NCBI GenBank assembly: GCA_964237235.1
Contig: CAXSGY010000003.1
Span: 1-64,000 of the forward strand
Origin: GCA-002050365 sp964237235
Lineage (GTDB): Bacteria > Acidobacteriota > Blastocatellia > Pyrinomonadales > Pyrinomonadaceae
Direction: 5' to 3'
DNA: 64,000 bases
The position numbers and the translations under genes were made by a program. This document shows, piece after piece, positions 60,921 through 64,000 of this stretch. A model generated the notes under the pieces. The model made no database searches, was not told the DNA's origin, and worked only from the letters and a program-made list of their open reading frames with translations. Each line of letters begins with the position of its first letter. Position 1 is the stretch's first letter.

Positions 60921-61346
60921 ATGAGGAAATTTGTTTTCGTCGCGCTCATTTGTTTTTGCTTCGGGCTGAATGTGTTCGCTCAGGCGAAGATTAAAGTTTT
61001 GAAATACGAAGTGCCAAAATATTCGCCAGCCGCTGCTGCGATTGGTGTGAAAGGCGAATTTATTGCAACCGTAAAAATCAACAATGAAGGGAAAGTCATT
61101 TCAGCAAACTTTGAAAAAATTCACCCACTATTAAAAAAGCAATTAACCGAAGCCGCGAATAAATGGATTTTCTCTGCCAATAAAAATTCAGAAGAAAGAG
61201 AAGTTGAAATAGCTTTCGAATATAGAATTAAAAGCGATAATTCTAAAAAGAATTACGATAAACCATCAAAAGAAAAGGTTAGTTTCAAAAAGCCGTATTG
61301 TCTTATCATTACGAGAACAGTTTATTCGATGACTCCTGTATATTAA
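60921..61346 (+). CDS. Secreted TonB_C-like protein, 141 aa
   Basis: The signal peptide ends near NVFAQ. The rest is a TonB_C-like domain (YSPAAAAIGVKGEFIATVKINNEGKVISANFEKIHPLLKKQL) with a basic tail, but without the long Pro-rich spacer of true TonB. AGGAG precedes the start (TTCAGGAGAAAATT). Stand-alone secreted forms like this are frequent in the host group, and one more is at 18252 in the cargo. Envelope location; function unknown. Confidence 0.65.
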   Translation: MRKFVFVALICFCFGLNVFAQAKIKVLKYEVPKYSPAAAAIGVKGEFIATVKINNEGKVISANFEKIHPLLKKQLTEAANKWIFSANKNSEEREVEIAFEYRIKSDNSKKNYDKPSKEKVSFKKPYCLIITRTVYSMTPVY

Positions 61347-61401
61347 GAAGCTTTTTGAAAACTCAAAATAAATGATCTTTGTCATCGAAGATGACCGACA
61401 A

Positions 61402-61547
61402 CATAGCGTAGGGTGAAACCCTACGTTCGCCAGTCGGACGGCATCGCTCGCCGAAGGTGAGCAACCATCAGGCATTAAAACTGTTCGTCACTTTCAGCGA
61501 TGGAAATCTTAATCACATCTCGACGTAGGGTTTCACCCTACGCTATG
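61402..61547. repeat. 24-bp perfect inverted repeat, 98 nt apart
   Basis: CATAGCGTAGGGTGAAACCC and the next four bases (61402-61425) are an exact complement of 61524-61547. The arms themselves contain a GTAGGG/CCCTAC palindrome. The region 61347-61650 otherwise holds no gene; the leftward ORF-like text between the arms looks incidental. It lies between the TonB_C gene and the FAD protein gene. Confidence 0.85.
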
Positions 61548-61650
61548 AAAGTCAGTCGCTTTCAGCGACAAAATCCGAGTTTTCAAATAGTTTCTAAGTT
61601 ATTTTCTTTGCTTAAAATTAAACTTCAACATAGTAAAAATTATTAAAAAA

Positions 61651-63078
61651 ATTGATAAAAAAAATATCGCCATCATCGGCTCCGGTTTCCTCGGCTTAAC
61701 ACTCGCTTTGCGTCTCGCCGAAGCTGGCGCGAAAGTAACCCTTTATGAATCCGCGCCGGCAATCGGCGGATTGGCGGGCGCGTGGCAAATCGGCGACATC
61801 GTGTGGGACAAACATTATCACGTAACGCTTTTGTCGGACTCTTTTACGCGAAAGATTATCGAACAAATCGGCTTGCGGGACGAGTTTGAATGGGTTGAAA
61901 CGAAGACCGGATTTTATACCGACGGCAAACTTGTTTCAATGTCGAACACGCCCGAATTTTTAAAATTCCCGCCGCTCGATTTGATTTCAAAACTGCGGCT
62001 CGGCGCGACGATTTTTTACGCTTCAAAAGTTAAAGATTGGAAATCTTTGGAGAAAATTTCGGTCGAAGATTGGTTGACGAAATTTTCGGGCAGACGGACG
62101 TTTGAAAAAATGTGGAAGCCGCTGCTCAAAGCCAAACTCGGCGAAGCGTATGGGGAAACTTCCGCCGCCTTTATCTGGGCGACGATTCAGCGAATGTATG
62201 CCGCCAGAAATTCCGGCTTGAAACGCGAAATGTTCGGCTACGTGCGCGGCGGCTACGCGCGCGTGCTGGAAAAATTCGGCGCGCATCTGCGCGAAAAAGG
62301 CGTTGAAATTTGTTTGAATTCACAGGTTTCGGAAATCGTCAAAGACGGCGAAAAATTAGAAATTGTTTTTAACGCGAAAACGCAGAGGCGCGAAGGCGCG
62401 AAGACTTTGGAATTACAAATTGCAGATTCGAGATTTCAAAATAAAATCAGGTCTGAATTTGATGAAAATAAATCTGAAATTGCAAGAGAACAAAAACCGA
62501 AAACCGCAACTCGGTTTGATAAAGTGATATTGACTTGCCCGTCAAACATCGCCGCGAAAATCTGTCCGCAAATGACCGTCGAAGAAAAACAAAAACTCGA
62601 AAACATCAAATATCAAGGCATCGTTTGCGCTTCGCTTTTGACGAAAAAATCGCTCTCGCGTTTTTATGTCACGAACATCACCGACGAAACTCCGTTTACG
62701 GGAATTATCGAAATGTCCGCGCTCGTTGATAAACGCGAATTCGGCGGCAATGCGCTCGTTTATTTGCCGAAATACGTCGCGCCGAACGATGAATTGTTTG
62801 AAAAGACGGACGCGGAAATCGAAGAAATTTTCCTGAGCGCGCTCGAAAAAATGTATCCGCATTTTGCCCGCCAAGATGTCGTCGAATTCAAAATCTCGCG
62901 CGTGCGGAATGTTTTCCCGATTCCGACTTTAAATTATTCGGCGAACGTTCCCGACGTGAAAACTTCGCTTGAAAATATTTTCATCGTCAACTCGGCGCAG
63001 ATTACGAACGGAACTTTGAACGTTAACGAAACGATTCAACTGGCGGAAAGATTTTTTGAGGAAAATTTAAACGCATAG
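61651..63078 (+). CDS. FAD-dependent amine oxidase-like protein, non-canonical start
   Basis: 475 aa if started at ATT 61651. The FAD motif IAIIGSGFLGLTLALRLAEAG needs the frame from about 61666, yet no ATG, GTG, TTG or CTG exists in frame before it; the first TTG (61708) would delete the GxGxxG. Either an AUU start (61642 or 61651) is used, or the A8 run at 61657-61664 causes a frame slip from TTG at 61652. Other features fit a protoporphyrinogen-oxidase/amine-oxidase fold (IGGLAGAW, IVCASLLTKKSLSRFYV, NVNETIQLAERFFEE). Such enzymes occur in surface-glycan clusters. The segment encoded near 62376-62450 looks repeat-derived. Confidence 0.75.
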   Translation: MDKKNIAIIGSGFLGLTLALRLAEAGAKVTLYESAPAIGGLAGAWQIGDIVWDKHYHVTLLSDSFTRKIIEQIGLRDEFEWVETKTGFYTDGKLVSMSNTPEFLKFPPLDLISKLRLGATIFYASKVKDWKSLEKISVEDWLTKFSGRRTFEKMWKPLLKAKLGEAYGETSAAFIWATIQRMYAARNSGLKREMFGYVRGGYARVLEKFGAHLREKGVEICLNSQVSEIVKDGEKLEIVFNAKTQRREGAKTLELQIADSRFQNKIRSEFDENKSEIAREQKPKTATRFDKVILTCPSNIAAKICPQMTVEEKQKLENIKYQGIVCASLLTKKSLSRFYVTNITDETPFTGIIEMSALVDKREFGGNALVYLPKYVAPNDELFEKTDAEIEEIFLSALEKMYPHFARQDVVEFKISRVRNVFPIPTLNYSANVPDVKTSLENIFIVNSAQITNGTLNVNETIQLAERFFEENLNA

Positions 63079-63126
63079 AAACAGAGAGGCATAGAAATAA
63101 TTTATGTGAGCTATGTTGCTGTGTGT
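63068..63126. repeat. Degenerate inverted repeat with CATAGAAA words
   Basis: The words GCATAGAAACA and GCATAGAAAT followed by TTATGTG, CTATGTTG and GTGTGTTTC form a broken palindrome of the same word family as 60187-60278. It contains the stop of the FAD gene and ends 10 bp before the ATG at 63137. Confidence 0.5.
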
Positions 63127-63136
63127 TTCAAAAAAA

Positions 63137-64000
63137 ATGAAATTAACTGCAAGTCTCAGCCTCGACCTCGACAACAAATGGTCGTATATGAAAACGCACG
63201 GCGACGCGGGTTGGGAAAGTTTTCCGACGTATCTCGACGTAATCGTGCCGCGCTCTCTGAAATTTCTGGCGGAAAGAAATTTGAAAATCACATATTTTAT
63301 CGTCGGTCAGGACGCGGCGCGCGAGGAGAATTTTGACGCGCTGAAACAAATCGCCGACGCAAAACACGAAATCGGGAATCATTCGTTCAAACACGAACCG
63401 TGGCTGCATCTTTACACGAAACAGGAATTGACCGAAGAATTTGAACGAACGGAAAACGCGCTCGAAAATGTCACCGGGCAAATGCCGAAAGGTTTTCGCG
63501 GTCCCGGTTATTCATTATCGCCGACGGTTCTGGAAGTTTTGGCGGAAAGAAATTACGAATACGACTGCTCGACTCTGCCGACCTATATCGCGCCGGTTGC
63601 CCGCGCTTATTATTTTTTCAAATCGCCGGAAATGTCGCCGGAAGAACGCGAAAAACGTAAAAAACTGTTCGGCAAATTCAGCGACGGCTTTCAATCCCTG
63701 AAGCCTTACCGCTGGCGAGTCGGCGAAAAAAACTTGACCGAAATTCCCGTGACGACCTTGCCGGTTTTGAAAACGCCGATTCATTTTTCGTATCTTTTAT
63801 ATCTCGCCACATTTTCCGAATTCGCCGCGAAAACTTATTTCAAAACGGCTCTGCGATTTTGTGTTCTGAATCGAATCGCGCCGTCGCTGTTGCTGCATCC
63901 GCTCGATTTTCTCGACGGCGAGGACGCGGCGGAATTAAAATTTTTTCCGGCGATGAATCTCGCCGCCGGAAAGAAAATCGAACTCGTCGGCGACTTTTTA
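63137..64000 (+). CDS. Polysaccharide deacetylase, 3' partial
   Basis: Read from the sequence: the ATG at 63137 opens a frame that stays open to the end of the window (288 codons). NodB-type signatures: SLDLDNKWSY at the start, a TYFIVGQDAA strand, GNHSFKHEPW (His-x3-His metal site) and GFRGPGYSLS (catalytic Arg/Pro loop). It removes N-acetyl groups from a surface glycan or glycolipid. It is distinct from the deacetylase-GT fusion upstream in the cluster. The C-terminus lies beyond the window. Confidence 0.88.
   Translation, partial: MKLTASLSLDLDNKWSYMKTHGDAGWESFPTYLDVIVPRSLKFLAERNLKITYFIVGQDAAREENFDALKQIADAKHEIGNHSFKHEPWLHLYTKQELTEEFERTENALENVTGQMPKGFRGPGYSLSPTVLEVLAERNYEYDCSTLPTYIAPVARAYYFFKSPEMSPEEREKRKKLFGKFSDGFQSLKPYRWRVGEKNLTEIPVTTLPVLKTPIHFSYLLYLATFSEFAAKTYFKTALRFCVLNRIAPSLLLHPLDFLDGEDAAELKFFPAMNLAAGKKIELVGDFL

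Overview
The window looks like chromosomal DNA of an Acidobacteriota member, probably Blastocatellia/Pyrinomonadaceae. The reasons are family content and style: secreted beta-helix proteins with CSLR and DIGAAE signatures, TonB_C proteins, DUF3761/SH3 lipoproteins, a TonB-dependent receptor with a carboxypeptidase-like N-terminal domain, and gene junctions carrying long palindromes. This placement is inference; no rRNA is present. About the left 70% (1 to ~45,400) is a prophage-like element whose left end lies outside the window. Its right end is a tyrosine integrase (43950-45251, minus) abutting the 3' end of a tRNA-Thr(CGT) gene (45321-45396, minus).

Element backbone. From the left come a 5'-truncated primase/helicase-like DUF3854-DUF927 protein, a 204-bp array of twelve GTAACAC words resembling iterons, small hypothetical genes with a Zn-finger protein, and then a late-looking operon (4993-14488). 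That operon resembles a podoviral ejection cassette: a Gln-rich protein, a Pro/Gln-rich protein, a 1717-aa polyvalent protein with an N-terminal lysozyme-like and a ParB-like domain, and a 592-aa polyvalent-associated protein. The backbone resumes at 36750-43168 with tail-fibre and tail-tip-like proteins. No large terminase, portal or capsid gene is in the window.

Cargo. Between the two backbone blocks lie about 22 kb (14.6-36.7 kb) of accessory genes, much of it visibly AT-richer. They include an AlbA_2/Schlafen-like plus PD-(D/E)xK nuclease pair, a set of secreted SH3/DUF3761, TonB_C and LysM proteins, an unknown-plus-membrane-protein pair, a five-gene operon with two S24-fold proteins that each lack a catalytic residue, and a secreted beta-helix protein. 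The most striking feature is two analogous cassettes. Each has a leftward 66-aa Zn-ribbon gene followed by a strong hairpin and a small operon, a divergent promoter covered by short operators, and a rightward HTH regulator that appears to be leaderless. Cassette A drives HNH, Fic and HTH_17 genes. Cassette B drives two GGQTAH-motif proteins (one membrane-bound) and a STAND-like ATPase with a TPR-like C-terminus. Cassette B is my best candidate for an undescribed (probably anti-phage) system.

Chromosome (45.4-64 kb). This part carries trmFO, a subtilisin-like protease, a DUF2085 membrane protein, glpX, a 7Fe ferredoxin, a TonB-dependent receptor and a surface-glycan cluster: a UDP-GlcNAc 2-epimerase, a deacetylase-glycosyltransferase fusion, a DegT aminotransferase, a Gfo/Idh dehydrogenase, a WbpD-like acetyltransferase, an FAD amine oxidase-like protein and a second deacetylase. 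Together these genes recall the Wbp route to diacetamido-uronic acid sugars. Gene junctions here are filled by long inverted repeats with internally repeated arms, and similar repeat words have entered at least three coding sequences in frame.
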